Below, piece by piece: positions 1-8,973 of a DNA stretch of 64,000 bases. Every line of letters starts with the position of its first letter. The first letter of the stretch is position 1. Source of the stretch: JBBQXH01 sp963710975 (lineage in GTDB: Bacteria > Actinomycetota > Thermoleophilia > Gaiellales > Gaiellaceae). The translations under genes and the position numbers were made by a program. The stretch covers positions 1-64,000 of the forward strand of contig CAVQCG010000001.1 in NCBI GenBank assembly GCA_963710975.1. Direction: 5' to 3'. The notes under the pieces were generated by a model. That model did not search any database. It worked only from the letters and a program-made list of their open reading frames with translations, and was not told the DNA's origin.

Positions 1-27
1 CGAGCCGGTGCCGCCGAGGAGATAACC

Positions 28-603
28 GTGCCAGAGAAGGATCTTCATGGCGGGCATCCTGACGATCATCTCGTGCGGAGGTCGCAGCGAGGCGACGAGC
101 GCGCCTTCGAGCAGCTGATCGCGACGCACCGGAACCGGCTGTACACGCTGGCCGCCCGTGAGCTCGGCTCGTCGGCGGACGCCGAGGACGCGGTCCAGGA
201 GACGTTCGTCAAGGCGTGGAGGGCACTTCCCCGCTTCCGGGGGGAGTCGAGCTTCTCGACGTGGGTGTACCGCATCTGCCTCAACTCGATCTCCGATCAG
301 CGCACCCGAGCCGCGCGGCGCACCGCAACTCCACTCGAGGAGATCGGAGAGCCGAGCGACCCGCGAGATGCGCTGGCCGAGCACGAGCTCTCGGGCGCAC
401 TCCAGCACGCGCTGGCAGCACTCGACGAGAGCTACCGCACCGCCGTGATCCTCTACGACGTGCTGGGCCGCTCGTACGCGGAGATCGCCGACGTGCTCGG
501 CGTCCCGGAAGGCACGGTGAAGTCGAGGATCTTCAGAGGGCGTGCGGAGCTCGCGCGTCAGCTGGGAACCCTGTATGAGGACGAGGAGTCGAACCTACGA
601 TGA
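28..603 (+). CDS. ECF-type RNA polymerase sigma factor
   Basis: This 191-residue protein has the two-domain layout of group IV (extracytoplasmic function) sigma factors. Region 2 lies at about residues 20-85 and contains DAEDAVQETFVKAWR, which in the family binds the -10 element and core polymerase. Region 4 lies at about residues 125-180 and ends in a helix-turn-helix (YAEIADVLGVPEGTVKSRIF) for the -35 element. The start is GTG at 28, preceded by AGGAG at 17-21. The stop overlaps the next ATG (ATGA at 600-603), so it is translationally coupled to a zinc anti-sigma factor that probably holds it inactive at the membrane. The regulon and signal cannot be read from the sequence. Confidence 0.93.
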   Translation: MPEKDLHGGHPDDHLVRRSQRGDERAFEQLIATHRNRLYTLAARELGSSADAEDAVQETFVKAWRALPRFRGESSFSTWVYRICLNSISDQRTRAARRTATPLEEIGEPSDPRDALAEHELSGALQHALAALDESYRTAVILYDVLGRSYAEIADVLGVPEGTVKSRIFRGRAELARQLGTLYEDEESNLR

Positions 604-1286
604 GCACGACGCATCCCAGCGATCTCGAGCTGTTCGAGTACGTGGAAGGCGAGCTCGACGAGCCGTCGGCCGCCCGTATCCAGCTCCACGTGGACGGCTG
701 CCCGATCTGTGCCGCGGCAATCGCCGAGAGCGGTCGGGGGCGAGACGCTCTTCGTGCCTCTCCTGTCCTCGAGCTACCGGATTCGGCCCGTCAGACGCTT
801 CGCGACCAGCTGGGGGAACAGGAGCCCGCCCCGGAACGGCCTCGCCGCTGGTCGCCGGGACGGTTGGCCGCAATCCTCGCGCCGATCGCCGCCGTCGCGG
901 TAGCGGCGGTGGTTGCCGTCGTCGTCGTCACCGGTAACGACGACAAGGCCCAGAAAGCCAACCCGGAGGCTGCGCTGGCAACCGCTGCGGGCGCGGCAAC
1001 GGCACCGTCTGCCGATGCGTCCGTCGCGGGAACGACAGCGGCTGCGGAGACGGCGGCCGCGGACAGCTCGTCCGCCATCGAGTCGACCGTGGCACCCGTC
1101 CTCGTCCGGAAGGTCTCGGGCCCAGCGGATGAGGTCGTTGCGCTACTGCGAAAGGCCGGGCTCACCGCGGCGACGACACAGGATGGAATCACGGTCACCG
1201 ACTCGGATGCCACGACGGTCGACCGGGTGCTCGATGGCAGGCAGAAAGGCTCGGTTGCGGTCTTCGTGGTGCCTTCCGCACCGTAG
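600..1286 (+). CDS. Zinc-binding anti-sigma factor, membrane anchored
   Basis: A 228-residue protein with an N-terminal ZAS-type motif H30-x3-C34-x2-C37, the zinc site that in the family helps sequester the cognate ECF sigma factor. A single hydrophobic segment at about residues 89-111 follows, then a long Ala/Thr/Ser-rich extracytoplasmic linker and a small C-terminal domain (about 165-228) that could sense an envelope signal. It overlaps the sigma gene by 4 nt, the usual arrangement for a sigma/anti-sigma pair. The C-terminal domain resembles no family I can name. Redox control through the zinc site is possible but unproven. Confidence 0.88.
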   Translation: MSTTHPSDLELFEYVEGELDEPSAARIQLHVDGCPICAAAIAESGRGRDALRASPVLELPDSARQTLRDQLGEQEPAPERPRRWSPGRLAAILAPIAAVAVAAVVAVVVVTGNDDKAQKANPEAALATAAGAATAPSADASVAGTTAAAETAAADSSSAIESTVAPVLVRKVSGPADEVVALLRKAGLTAATTQDGITVTDSDATTVDRVLDGRQKGSVAVFVVPSAP

Positions 1287-1379
1287 ACGCACAAGGGAGC
1301 CCGATAATCGCGAGCTGGAGACGCCGGAGGATCGCCTTCAGCGGGAACTGAGGCCGCTCGCCGTCGCGTCCTGACTCGG

Positions 1380-1424
1380 AACGGGGAGAGATCCCTCTTT
1401 GAGGGGACGTCCCCTCCCCCGTTT
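1380..1424 (+). terminator. Possible hairpin terminator after the sigma/anti-sigma operon
   Basis: About 95 nt after the anti-sigma stop, an outer stem (AACGGGG at 1380-1386 against CCCCGTT at about 1416-1422) encloses an inner CCCTC-TTT-GAGGG hairpin. There is no long T-run, so it is a weak intrinsic terminator candidate. The rest of the 1287-1618 gap has no convincing gene. Confidence 0.3.
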
Positions 1425-1486
1425 CAGACGATCCTCTCGCCGTGGCACAGGAGCACGACTGCGGCGAATCCGGTCAAGGAAGCCTC

Positions 1487-1638
1487 GGGGGCGTACTGCC
1501 CCCGTCGAGTGTGGCGCCGGGAAACGGCCCCTCGAAGGGGGGGTTCGAAGCAGCGGGGCAACCCGCTGTGGAGGATCTCCCTGGAGAGGGGCACGCCCCG
1601 GAGTCGCGCGCGACCTCGGTGGTACATCACTTCCGAGG
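1487..1638 (+). promoter_or_regulatory. Hairpin-rich leader upstream of a Tat-type gene
   Basis: Several short perfect stems follow one another: GGGGGC/GCCCCC (1487-1503), CCCC-TCGAA-GGGG (1528-1540), a 7-bp stem CAGCGGG/CCCGCTG closed by a GCAA tetraloop (1551-1568), GGGG-CACG-CCCC (1588-1599) and CCTCGG/CCGAGG (1614-1638). The last encloses the proposed GTG start at 1619. A GNRA loop in such a run suggests a structured RNA leader. I recognise no known riboswitch class, and GC-rich DNA makes chance stems common. Confidence 0.3.
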
Positions 1639-2137
1639 CTCCCTTGACCGGGACGCCGGAGGTCGCGGGGCGAGGGTCACCGACCGCCGCACCTTCCTCG
1701 GTCTCGGAATCGGGGCCGTGGCCGCGGCCGCCGTCATGGTCGCTCCCGCGGTTGCCAGCGCAGCACGGCCGGGCCAGCTTCCACCGAAGAAGCCACCGCT
1801 CAACCCGTGCCATTACCGGATCCCGTGGATCCTCGAGCCGTTCGCGCGCACCGGCGTCGAAGGCTGCTCCCCTGACGACGTCGGCACGTCCGCGACGCCC
1901 TGCGCCGCCTGTGCCGCCTGCCACGCGCACGCGGCCAACAAGATCTTTGCGAGTCAGGCGGCCGCCAACGCAGGTCGCGCGCACAAGGGTTGCCGCTGCT
2001 CCGTCGTCAAGGGCACGCCGATGCTCGTCTCGACCTGGAACACGCTGTTCTCCCAGGGACTCCGGCGCCGCACGTCCGTCGACAAGCGCTGGCCCTGGGT
2101 CGTACAGGCGCTGATGCGCGACCCGAGCTACCGGTAA
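1619..2137 (+). CDS. Predicted Tat-exported cysteine-rich protein
   Basis: The reading frame is open from GTG 1442, but the residues before about 1619 look non-coding. The likely start is GTG 1619, giving 172 residues. A twin-arginine-like signal follows (VTDRRTFLGLG, a hydrophobic Ala/Val stretch, then ASA as a plausible cleavage site). The mature part contains a dense cysteine cluster (CAACAACHAH) and a second CRC group, which could bind metal or form disulfides. No family is recognised. It stands alone between the sigma operon and a minus-strand gene, and its leader is unusually rich in hairpins. The start codon is uncertain. Confidence 0.55.
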   Translation: MVHHFRGSLDRDAGGRGARVTDRRTFLGLGIGAVAAAAVMVAPAVASAARPGQLPPKKPPLNPCHYRIPWILEPFARTGVEGCSPDDVGTSATPCAACAACHAHAANKIFASQAAANAGRAHKGCRCSVVKGTPMLVSTWNTLFSQGLRRRTSVDKRWPWVVQALMRDPSYR

Positions 2138-2231
2138 GAACCCGGAACCCTAAGGCTCTACATGAGGTCGATACGCGCTCAGACGAGCGCTATCCGCCAC
2201 AGTACGCTGGAATCCGCGATATGAACCAGGC

Positions 2232-2528
2232 TTAGCTGCCTGCCTCTTTGAGCCCCCGCTCAAGATCTTCGCCGTTCATCGCCGGCGTCAGGTGAATGGA
2301 TGCGCCGAGGTTCTGGAACAGCGGCTCCACCGTCTTCGGCAACTGCCACGAGCCCTCCATGTCGAAGACCATGATGAACGACCGCCTGCCAGCCTCATCA
2401 GGGAAGAAGTACGCCGCCTCCGGCTTGAGCGCCTCCATTGCCGATTGAACCGTCTGCTGGAGCGCTCCGCTCGTGATCGCCTCGTTCCCTTTCTCCACAG
2501 GCATGCTGACCTTCAACAACATCCGCAT
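2232..2528 (-). CDS. Small conserved hypothetical protein, ferredoxin-like fold likely
   Basis: A 98-residue protein beginning MRMLLKVSMPVEKGNEAI, then EALKPEAAYFFPDEAGRRSF, MVFDMEGSWQLP and a C-terminal LTPAMNGEDLERGL. This arrangement resembles small actinobacterial proteins of unknown function with an alternating beta/alpha pattern compatible with a dimeric alpha-beta barrel. There is no signal peptide or membrane segment and no obvious catalytic motif. It is flanked by non-coding DNA on both sides, so it is probably monocistronic. The function is unknown. Confidence 0.6.
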   Translation of the reverse strand: MRMLLKVSMPVEKGNEAITSGALQQTVQSAMEALKPEAAYFFPDEAGRRSFIMVFDMEGSWQLPKTVEPLFQNLGASIHLTPAMNGEDLERGLKEAGS

Positions 2529-2595
2529 CGTGCGTCTCCTCAGAGTGGGAGGACCGGAATGGCCCTGGGGCCCCTCACCCTACAGTGGATCTGGC

Positions 2596-2754
2596 TCAGG
2601 GTGACTGCGGGCTTGCAGCGACGGAATCTGCTTGCGCGAGCTGGTCGAGCACCTCTCGGAAGAATCGGAGGTCGAGAGACGCAACCCGTAGAGATGGATC
2701 GACTCGTTGAACAGCACCTGGCCGCCGAGACGCTATACCGATGACGTGATCCAT
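2596..2754 (-). CDS. Doubtful small ORF in the gap before rex
   Basis: The 336-nt interval 2529-2864 has no confident gene. One 52-codon minus-strand frame starting at ATG 2754 has plausible protein composition near its end (ASLDLRFFREVLDQLAQADS). A neighbouring frame also looks protein-like just upstream (GGQVLFNESIHLYGL). This could be a frameshifted remnant of a larger gene. No Shine-Dalgarno sequence or homologous family is evident. Treat it as a weak candidate only. Confidence 0.2.
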   Translation of the reverse strand: MDHVIGIASRRPGAVQRVDPSLRVASLDLRFFREVLDQLAQADSVAASPQSP

Positions 2755-2864
2755 GACGTCGTCGGCGCGCTCCTGGCCTGCTGAGCGGGCCGGCCCGACG
2801 CCGCCTAGGGCTTCTATGAGATACGGGTAGCCTGGAAAACGGCTTGGCTAGCCGCGTGCTCTAG

Positions 2865-3536
2865 CTAGGTGAGGTAGAAGTAGAGTGCGTAGAGGAGCTC
2901 GGCCGCGGGGTTCGTCGTGTGCACCGTGACGTCCGGCGGTACGGTGAGAAGCGCCTCGGAGTAGTTGAAGACGATCTTGACGCCCGCCTCGACGAGATCG
3001 TCGGTGACGCTCTGCGCAGACGCAACGGGGACGGCGAGCACCCCGACGATGATGTTCTTCTCGCGCACCAGACTCGCCATGTCCGCGTAGTCGGACACGC
3101 TCGTCTTGCCGATCGCCTGCCCGACCTTCGCTGAATCGACGTCGAAGACCGCTGCGATGTTGAAGCCGTGATCGGCGAAGACCGTCGAGCTCGCGATCGC
3201 CTGGCCGAGCCGGCCGGCGCCGAAGAGCGCGATGTTGTGCTGCCCCTGCGTGCGAAGAATCTTGCGAATCTCGTCGACCAGCGTGTCGATCGAATAGCCG
3301 ACCCCACGCTTGCCGAACTTGCCGAACCCGGACAGGTCACGCCTGATCTGGGTTGCGTTGATGTTCGTCCACTCGCTGATCTCCTGGGACGAGATCCTCT
3401 CCTTCCCCATCTTCTTGGCCTGGGTGAGGACCTGGAGATACCGGCTCAGGCGTGCCGCGACGCCTACGGTCAACCGCTCTCCCACGCGTCTGCCTCCCTC
3501 GGTTCGCACGTCTACCGCCATGGTTTGTGACAGCAT
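2865..3536 (-). CDS. rex: Redox-sensing transcriptional repressor Rex
   Basis: Rex is a cytoplasmic repressor that senses the NADH/NAD+ ratio and controls respiratory and fermentative genes. The N-terminal winged helix is visible (RLSRYLQVLTQAKKMGKERI, then SSQEISEWTNINATQIRRDL), followed by the GKRGVGY segment. Next is a Rossmann NAD(H) domain with the glycine motif FGAGRLGQA. The end, AAELLYALYFYLT, matches the domain-swapped C-terminal helix of the family. The frame is open from 3641, but ATG 3536 (with GGAG upstream) or ATG 3521 gives the usual length of 218-223 residues. It lies last in a minus-strand run after the glutaredoxin-like gene. Confidence 0.93.
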   Translation of the reverse strand: MLSQTMAVDVRTEGGRRVGERLTVGVAARLSRYLQVLTQAKKMGKERISSQEISEWTNINATQIRRDLSGFGKFGKRGVGYSIDTLVDEIRKILRTQGQHNIALFGAGRLGQAIASSTVFADHGFNIAAVFDVDSAKVGQAIGKTSVSDYADMASLVREKNIIVGVLAVPVASAQSVTDDLVEAGVKIVFNYSEALLTVPPDVTVHTTNPAAELLYALYFYLT

Positions 3537-3612
3537 ACCGACTCGACTCCAGGCGCATGAAATGAGCCGTCGCGGGCCATCCAGGTCTGCCTGCAGGGCG
3601 ACTTCGTGCGCG

Positions 3613-3852
3613 TCATCCAGCGACCCTTCGGCGCAACGCATCTGGGTGCACGAAGTACGTGAACGCCTCCTCGCCGTTCACGAAGACCACTGGAATCCGT
3701 TCACGAAACTCCCGTTCGAGCGCCTCGTCGCCGGTGATGTCGATCTCCTCGAGGGTGAACGGCACCTCCGCCCGCACGTTCTCGACCACCCGTCTCGCGC
3801 TCTCGCAGAGGTGGCAGCCGCGGGCGCCGACGAGGCGGACGGTGACGGTCAA
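3613..3852 (-). CDS. Glutaredoxin-like (DUF836-type) thioredoxin-fold protein
   Basis: A 79-residue single-domain protein with the redox motif C-H-L-C near the N-terminus (GARGCHLCESA), the cis-proline segment RIPVVFVNGEE and a C-terminal helix, as in the small glutaredoxin-like family often found beside rex in actinobacteria. It probably carries out thiol-disulfide exchange in the cytosol. It starts with TTG at 3852, which overlaps the stop of the upstream protease gene (TTGA at 3849-3852), implying coupled translation. The link to Rex suggests a redox role but is not proof. Confidence 0.8.
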   Translation of the reverse strand: MTVTVRLVGARGCHLCESARRVVENVRAEVPFTLEEIDITGDEALEREFRERIPVVFVNGEEAFTYFVHPDALRRRVAG

Positions 3853-6477
3853 CGAGCCGCGTGGCGGCGGATGGTGAACCTCACCGACGAGGCTGAGGAA
3901 CCGCCCCGGGCGCCTTCTCGCGCCGATACGCCGAGCGCGCGCACCGTCAGCACGTACCGGCCAGCGGGCAGGAGCCGCCCATCGGAGCCTCGCCCGGTCA
4001 GTCCGATCGAGTACGTCCCCGGGAGAACGTCACGTAGACGTGTCAGTACGCCCAACCGCTTCCCTTTGGCAGTTCTGAGCTCGAGCTCGAGCAGGGCCAC
4101 CGGCTCGATGCCGAGGCCGTTCGCGCCCCAGACGACACGGCCGGCGCGGAACGTGACCACGGCCGGATGCCTGAGCGACGGGGCGAACGCCGTCTTCGAG
4201 ATCGCGATGTCGCTGACGAGGCGTTCCCGCTTCGTCCGAGCCATGGTCACGACCCAGGGAACGCGCGTCGTTCGCGCGGCGCCGTTGAGGACGATGGTTC
4301 CCGCGAACCCGTTCTCGGGCGCCTCGCGCGACGACACTGTGAGAACGACCTTGCCGGAGGCTCCCGGTTCGAGCTCGAGACTTCCCGGGTCGGCGGTGAG
4401 CACCGGTGTCACCCGGGAATCCGCCGAGGTGACGAACCCGAAGGCGACCGACAGCGGGTGGTCGGACACATTCGTCACACGGAGCGTGCGCTCGCTTGCC
4501 CACACACCGCTCGTCTCGTCACCCGGGACAGTCGGTCCGGCGTCTACGACGATCTCCGCCGCTGCCGCCGCATCCGCGTCGACGAGCCCAGCACCCTGAC
4601 GTGTGACGCGCTCCGGCAGACCGTCGACAGTCAACGGCGCGGACGTCCCGGCAATCGCGCCTGCGAGCTCGGCGGCATCGAGCTCGGGTCGTGCCTCGGC
4701 AACGAGGGCGGCGACCCCGGCTACCGCCGCGGCCGCGGCGCTCGACCCGGTCACGGTGGCGTATCGCGGAGTCCCGTCGGCGGCCGTTCCAGCGTCCGCC
4801 GTCGGGATCGCAACGCCCGGTGCGACGAGATCGGGCTTGACCGAGCCCTCGAAGGCGGGGCCCTCGGACGAGAAAGGAGCGACGTGCCCTTGTGCGTCGT
4901 TCGCGACCTCGTCGCCCGGGGTGATCGACACGCGAACCTCCCAACCCTGCGCACGGCCGGCGACGACCTGGCGGCCCACGCTTGCCGGCAGAGCAACGAC
5001 GGGAATCGAGGAACTCTCCTCGAGGGCGAGGCCACCGGCGGGAAGCCCGGTGCCGTACACGAGCACCGCCAGAGCACCGGCAGACGCCGCGTTTCGCACC
5101 TTCGTGGCAAGCGACAAGCCATCACCCGGCACGATTACGGCCTTACCGCGGACGAAGCTCGCTCCGGAGGGGTCGAGGAAATCGTCTCGCACGTTGCCGC
5201 CCGGCGGTCACCGCGGCCTCGCGTGCGGGATCCGAGAGCGTCGGCCCGGTCGGCGTGACGCCCAGGAGGTCGACGCCCGTTCCGGGTACCACCTCCCCCA
5301 GCGATCTGACCGTGCCGGAGAAGACCGCCGTGCCGCCGACCGTCACGTCGACGCGAGCTGAGGGAACCTGAGGCCGGGTGTCGGCCGCACCGACGGTCAG
5401 GGCAGCGGGCGCTCCTCCGGGGCCACTGATCGTCCCGAAGCCCGTTCCCGCCGGACCGTCGTTTCCGGCGGCCGCCACGACCAGCGTCCCGAGCGATCGT
5501 GCTCCTGCGACCGCGCGCGCCTCGGGGCTGTCCCCAAACGAGGCGTACGGCTCGACGATCGCGGCGAGCGCGACGCGCGCCGCGTCGGTCACGTCGCCGT
5601 TCCGGTTCGGATCGACCGCGCGTTCGAGTCCCGCAAGCACGGTGTCGGAACGCCCGAGTATCGCGAACGCCCCGTTTTCGGCGCGCAGCCAGCCGAGAAC
5701 GCGAATCGGCAGGATCGATGCGCCGGTCGCAACGCCGGCCGCGCCACCCGGCCCGGGCGCACCCGCGACGATGGCGGCCATTCTCGTGCCGTGCGTCTCC
5801 AGGCGACCGGTCTCGGGGCTTTCACGCGGCGCTGCCAGCGAGTCGCCGTCCACGAGATCGACGCCAGGCTCCACCTTGCCTGCAAGCGCAGGATGGGAGG
5901 AGTCGACGCCCGTGTCGAGCAGGGCGACCGTCACGCCGCTCCCGTCCGATCCCGGAACACCGAGCCCGCTGCGCCAGCCGACGTTGGCATCCGAGCTTCC
6001 GAGCGCGACCTCGGAGACCGATGCCGGATACACCGTGCGAACCGGGTAGATGCCGACGACCCCGGGCGCCCTTTCGAGGGCGGCGATATCGCGCCCGTCG
6101 AGCACTGCCGAGAACCCGTTGAACGTGCGCGTGTACGCGAACAGCGGCTTGATCTTGACTCCCTGCACCCGAAGCGCCGAAAGAAGACGGCGCTGGAACG
6201 CTTGAGCTCGCTTCACGAACCGGCGCTGCGCGCGCGGAGACAGCTGCCCCTGCCGCGCTACGCGCTCGGCGAGGGACGGGCCTGCGAGCACGACGATCAT
6301 GCGGCCACCGGCCGGAAGCGCGGCCCGGCGCTCGAACGCGCTCTGCCATGCCTCGGCGGCCGTCCGCGAGTCCGCTGCGCCGCTCAGCGGGCCGGCGAGC
6401 ACGAGCGCAACAGCGACAGCAGCGATCGAAACGACGGTCCCGAGCAGGCGAAAATCACGCGAACGAGGCGAACGCAT
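3849..6477 (-). CDS. Secreted subtilisin-like (S8) serine protease, split by a frameshift
   Basis: Two overlapping frames (about 5190-6477 and 3849-5200) together encode one protein of about 875 residues. The N-half has a signal peptide or anchor (hydrophobic VVSIAAVAVALVLAG), an I9-like propeptide, the Asp site VALLDTGVDSSHP, the His site ETHGTRMAAIVAG and the oxyanion Asn in VVAAAGNDGPAG. The C-half has a PA-like insert, the Ser site VTGSSAAAAAVAG (a divergent form of GTSMAAP) and Fn3-like C-terminal domains. The frame changes at the CCC run 5200-5202, and removing one base gives TAGGNVRDD. The total length minus one is divisible by three. The likely start is ATG 6477 (TTG 6486 possible), overlapping the end of tsaD. 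Confidence 0.85.
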
Positions 6478-7426
6478 CTGTCTCAAGATAGTCGGAAGGT
6501 CGGAGCACCTGCACGAATCGACCGGCCGATGCGATCATCGCCGCGTTGTCGGTGCAGAGCTCGAGCGGGGCGGAGACCGCGTCGAGCCGTCCCATCTCCG
6601 CACGAAGCTCGGAGTTCGCCGCGACGCCCCCGACAACGGCGAGCCGCGCGATTCCGGTCTGTTCGGTCGCGGCGCGGGCACGTTCGACGAGTGCTCGAAC
6701 GATCGCCCGCTGGTACGACGCAGCGATGTCTGCCCTCCGCTCGTCCAGCTCGGTCTCATCGAGCGCCCGGACGGCGTAGAGGAGCGCCGTCTTGAGGCCT
6801 GAGAAGGAGAAATCGAGCCCTCGAACCCGCGCCACCGGGAACCGGAATGCCTCGGGATCGCCCGCGCGCGCGAGACGATCCATCGCTGCACCACCCGGAT
6901 AGCCGAGACCGAGCATCCGGGCGCCCTTGTCGAACGCCTCACCGGCCGCGTCGTCGATCGTCGTCCCCAGCACCCGATAGCCGGTGCGATCTCGCACCTC
7001 CAGGAGGAGCGTGTGCCCGCCGCTCGCGAGGAGGCAGACGAACGGCGGCTCGAGTGGATCGGGCTCGAGATACAGCGACGCGACGTGGCCGTGGAGATGA
7101 TCGACGAGAGCGAGCGGTAGGCCGCGGGCCCATGCCAGCGCCTTGGCGGCAGAGAGCCCGACGAGCAACGCCCCGATGAGCCCTGGGCCCTGCGTGACGG
7201 CAATTGCGCTGACGTCGCCGAGTCCTGAGCCCGCCTGCTCGAGCGCCTCCCGGACGACCGGCACCGTCAGCTCGAGATGCCTGCGGGACGCAACCTCGGG
7301 GACGACGCCGCCGTAGCGGGCGTGGAGCTGCGCCTGCGATGCGACCACGCTCGACACGATCCGGCCGTCCTCGGTGACGCACGCCGCAGCAGTCTCGTCG
7401 CACGAGGTTTCAAGCCCGAGGATCAC
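6455..7426 (-). CDS. tsaD: tRNA N6-threonylcarbamoyladenosine transferase TsaD
   Basis: TsaD transfers the threonylcarbamoyl group from TC-AMP to A37 of ANN-decoding tRNAs, with TsaB and TsaE. The 323-residue product begins ILGLETSCDETAAACV, the ASKHA-family phosphate-loop region. It carries the metal-binding HLHGH motif (HLHGHVASLY), ASGGHTLLL and GGVAANSELR, all typical. Length and ends are normal. It follows rimI by 4 nt in the tsaE-tsaB-rimI-tsaD run, a common bacterial order, and overlaps the protease gene downstream. Confidence 0.97.
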   Translation of the reverse strand: MILGLETSCDETAAACVTEDGRIVSSVVASQAQLHARYGGVVPEVASRRHLELTVPVVREALEQAGSGLGDVSAIAVTQGPGLIGALLVGLSAAKALAWARGLPLALVDHLHGHVASLYLEPDPLEPPFVCLLASGGHTLLLEVRDRTGYRVLGTTIDDAAGEAFDKGARMLGLGYPGGAAMDRLARAGDPEAFRFPVARVRGLDFSFSGLKTALLYAVRALDETELDERRADIAASYQRAIVRALVERARAATEQTGIARLAVVGGVAANSELRAEMGRLDAVSAPLELCTDNAAMIASAGRFVQVLRPSDYLETDAFASFA

Positions 7427-7430
7427 GGGT

Positions 7431-7904
7431 CTAGGCCTGTGCGACGGCCGACGCCGCGATCGGGTCCTTCCACATCACGTACGCGTCCTCCCGGTTGTCC
7501 GTGTAGTAGCCCCGACGGACGCCAGTGATCCGGAACCCCGCCTCCTCGTAGAGCCTGATCGCACCCGTGTTCGAGACCCGAACCTCGAGCGTATAGCCGC
7601 GCATCGCGTCGTCGCTGGTCGTCTCGAACAGCTCCTCGAGCAGTCGCCGGGCGAGCCCTCGACGCCTGTACGGCTCGTCGACGGCGAGATTCATCACGTG
7701 CCAGGCGTCGACGTAGCGCGAAACGATCAGATAGCCGGCGAGCCGCGCCTTGCCACTCGTATCGAACGCACCGACGCAGAAGGAGGACGGCTTGGAGAGC
7801 TCGCCTGCGAACATCGACCGCGACCACGGCGTCGGGTAGGCCCGCCGCTCGATCTTCTCGATCCCGCCGAGGTCGGAGAGCGTCAGCCGGCGGACGTCGA
7901 TCAC
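7431..7904 (-). CDS. rimI: Ribosomal protein S18 alanine N-acetyltransferase (RimI-type GNAT)
   Basis: A 157-residue GNAT acetyltransferase with the acetyl-CoA-binding segment RRRGLARRLLEEL and the C-terminal NTGAIRLYEEAGF motif characteristic of RimI. The family acetylates the N-terminal residue of ribosomal protein S18, although actinobacterial members may have other targets. It overlaps tsaB by 4 nt (ATGA at 7901-7904) and precedes tsaD, the classic neighbourhood of RimI. The substrate is inferred from family and context only. Confidence 0.9.
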   Translation of the reverse strand: MIDVRRLTLSDLGGIEKIERRAYPTPWSRSMFAGELSKPSSFCVGAFDTSGKARLAGYLIVSRYVDAWHVMNLAVDEPYRRRGLARRLLEELFETTSDDAMRGYTLEVRVSNTGAIRLYEEAGFRITGVRRGYYTDNREDAYVMWKDPIAASAVAQA

Positions 7905-8512
7905 TGCGCGTTCGCCTCCCGGGGCTTCAGCGCCCTGTCCGCATCGGGTGTCCGCAGGTAGAGCGGCTCGACATCAGCGGTACCGAAGCCGGTCGCGAGC
8001 CGGGCGTGGTGTCGCGCCCACGGGATGTGCCGCGGATCGTCGTCGGGCGGCACGGCCGCTCCGGCGAGCTCGAGCACATCGCGGTACCGCACCGCCCCGT
8101 CCCCGACGCACCGGCGGCCAGGTGCCAGGTTCAGCTCCTCGGGTCGTACGCACACGGGCCCGGGCCCGAGCGTGAAGACCTCGCGGCGGCGTGCGTCGAT
8201 CACGGGCAGGGCATCCTCTGCTCCCGCAGCGAGCGCGTCGAGCGTCGAGACACCCGCGACCGGCGCGTCCAGCGCGAACGCGAGAGCCCTCGCCGTGACG
8301 AGGCCCATCCGCAGGCTCGTGTACCGGCCCGGCCCGCGGCCGACCGCGATCGCGTCCACGTCGGTCGGCGTCGCGCTCACCTCCGCGAGAAGCTCGTCCA
8401 CCGCACGCAGAAGCTTTGCCGCGACGGACACGCGCTCTCCGAGCACGTCGCCGTCACGGACGAGCGCCACGGTTGCCACGTCCGTGGCCGTATCAAAGGC
8501 GAGTACGAGCAC
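7901..8512 (-). CDS. tsaB: tRNA threonylcarbamoyladenosine biosynthesis protein TsaB
   Basis: TsaB is the inactive TsaD paralogue that forms the TsaB-TsaD-TsaE complex for t6A synthesis. The protein starts VLVLAFDTATDVATVAL and carries DAIAVGRGPGRYTSLRMGL, a highly conserved TsaB segment. The open frame runs further upstream, but those residues are antisense-like. GTG 8512 gives 203 residues, close to the family norm. It overlaps the end of tsaE by 20 nt and the start of rimI by 4 nt. The C-terminal half is more divergent, as usual in this family. Confidence 0.93.
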   Translation of the reverse strand: MLVLAFDTATDVATVALVRDGDVLGERVSVAAKLLRAVDELLAEVSATPTDVDAIAVGRGPGRYTSLRMGLVTARALAFALDAPVAGVSTLDALAAGAEDALPVIDARRREVFTLGPGPVCVRPEELNLAPGRRCVGDGAVRYRDVLELAGAAVPPDDDPRHIPWARHHARLATGFGTADVEPLYLRTPDADRALKPREANAQ

Positions 8513-8954
8513 CCTGAGAGACCTCGTTCTCGAGCGAGCCGTCCCGGCTCTCGAGGCTGACCAGTCTACGGTCCCCTCCGCGGTGGCGGAGCACGACCCG
8601 TGCTCTCGGCGCTGGCAGGCTCTCTCCCGCCGCCTCGGGCCACTCGACGAAGGCGACTGCGTCTTCGAAGTACGGCTCGAGGTCTCCCCACTCCTCCTCT
8701 GGGACGGCCTCGAACCGGTAGAGGTCGAGATGGGAGACGGGAACTCGACCCGCGTACCGGTGGCCGATCGTGAAGGTCGGGCTCGTGACGGGACCGGAGA
8801 CGCCGAGCGCCCTGCAGGCGCCGCGGACGAAGGTCGTCTTGCCGCTCCCGAGCTCGCCGCTGACCGTGACGACGTCACCGACGACGAGGACTGCACCGAG
8901 CCTGGCAGCGAGACGCTCGGTCTCCCCGGCCGAGGACGACTCGAACTCGATCAT
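8493..8954 (-). CDS. tsaE: tRNA threonylcarbamoyladenosine biosynthesis ATPase TsaE
   Basis: A 153-residue P-loop ATPase that drives turnover of the t6A-forming complex. The Walker A motif is GELGSGKTT at about residues 33-41, followed by the conserved SPTFTIGHRY and HLDLYRF segments and VAFVEWPE, all diagnostic of TsaE. Start and length are normal. It sits between the uracil-DNA glycosylase gene and tsaB in a contiguous minus-strand operon. The C-terminal tail (about 30 residues) overlaps tsaB. Confidence 0.95.
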   Translation of the reverse strand: MIEFESSSAGETERLAARLGAVLVVGDVVTVSGELGSGKTTFVRGACRALGVSGPVTSPTFTIGHRYAGRVPVSHLDLYRFEAVPEEEWGDLEPYFEDAVAFVEWPEAAGESLPAPRARVVLRHRGGDRRLVSLESRDGSLENEVSQGARTRL

Positions 8955-8973
8955 GGCGGGAACCCTACGGGGT

